Assembly (NCBI RefSeq): GCF_048265165.1
Contig: NZ_JBLXCD010000001.1
Span: 62,001-126,000, forward strand
DNA length: 64,000 nt
DNA from: Oceanospirillum sp048265165
GTDB taxonomy: Bacteria; Pseudomonadota; Gammaproteobacteria; Pseudomonadales; Halomonadaceae
Direction: 5' to 3'
Of the stretch, positions 63,846 to 64,000 are shown piece by piece. The position numbers and the translations under genes are program-made. The notes beneath the pieces were generated by a model. That model was not told the origin of the DNA. It searched no databases and was given only the letters and a program-made list of their open reading frames with translations. Each line of letters begins with the position of its first letter. The stretch's first letter is position 1.

Positions 63846-64000
63846 ATGGATCGTGTTGCCCTTGGGCGCGTTTTTATGAATGGCGGAGGCCTTTTGTTGG
63901 TTTCGACCGCTTTAGTTAATTGGGCTGAGATTATTGGTGTCAATAATGGTTATCTGGCCATTGGGGGAACGGTGGCCATGGTGATCGGTTATGGTTTGGG
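63846..64000 (+). CDS. Partial gene, membrane protein, runs off the window
   Basis: Fifty-one codons are visible from an ATG at 63846, with AAGG about 10 bases upstream, 28 bp after the oxidase stop. The product starts MDRVALGRVFMNGGGLLLVS and has two hydrophobic stretches (GGLLLVSTALVNWAEIIGV and YLAIGGTVAMVIGYGLG). No family can be named from this fragment. The frame is open to the window edge. Confidence 0.6.
   Translation, partial: MDRVALGRVFMNGGGLLLVSTALVNWAEIIGVNNGYLAIGGTVAMVIGYGL

Overview
The window reads as ordinary chromosome of a marine-type gammaproteobacterium, probably near the Oceanospirillaceae. That assignment is inferred from gene content and order. The order response regulator (uvrY/gacA) - uvrC - pgsA - tRNA-Gly - tRNA-Cys - tRNA-Leu is classic for gammaproteobacteria. 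A TyrR/PhhR-type regulator, a six-gene Mrp antiporter operon with fused MrpAB, a Tat-exported PhoX and a very high density of c-di-GMP and chemotaxis genes fit a free-living marine bacterium. I see no insertion sequence, prophage, integron, rRNA operon or CRISPR array.

Layout. 0.1-3.5 kb: nitronate monooxygenase-like oxidoreductase, a DCC-family thiol protein, an EamA exporter and an Lrp/AsnC regulator. 3.8-8.3 kb: two GGDEF-EAL proteins, the first with a periplasmic c-type heme motif, the second with a degenerate cyclase domain. 8.6-13.3 kb: a small membrane protein, YaeQ, an aspartate aminotransferase and divergent uvrB. 13.4-20.7 kb: SmrA, a 1267-residue hybrid histidine kinase, an Aer-like chemoreceptor and small unknowns. 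20.8-27.3 kb: YchJ, MsrA, TyrR/PhhR, then uvrY/gacA-uvrC-pgsA and three tRNAs behind their own promoter. 27.7-35.0 kb (minus strand): a ketoacyl synthase III and the mrpACDEFG operon. 35.2-37.2 kb: PhoX with a candidate Pho box.

From 37.4 to 59.4 kb almost every gene is signal transduction. A 1315-residue sensor kinase and a 1219-residue CHASE-PAS-GGDEF-EAL protein come first. A chemotaxis cluster follows: MCP, cheY, cheA, cheW, a triple-PAS MCP ending in a CheR-tether pentapeptide, cheR, cheD, cheB. A STAS antagonist and a REC-PP2C-HATPase protein follow directly; these two form a complete partner-switching module. A stand-alone cyclic-nucleotide-binding protein and an HD-GYP protein that has lost its HD dyad come next. 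A short decayed remnant of a hydroxypyruvate isomerase-like gene sits between them. The window closes with cytochrome c', hisC, a YitT-like membrane protein, a Tat-exported multicopper oxidase and the start of another membrane protein.

The most notable material is in the 37-59 kb block. It includes five FGFF-type repeats in the CheA linker, a strong intrinsic terminator just before cheR, a partner switch joined to the chemotaxis genes, and degenerate c-di-GMP enzymes here and at 6.5 kb. I found no clearly new kind of defence or mobile system.
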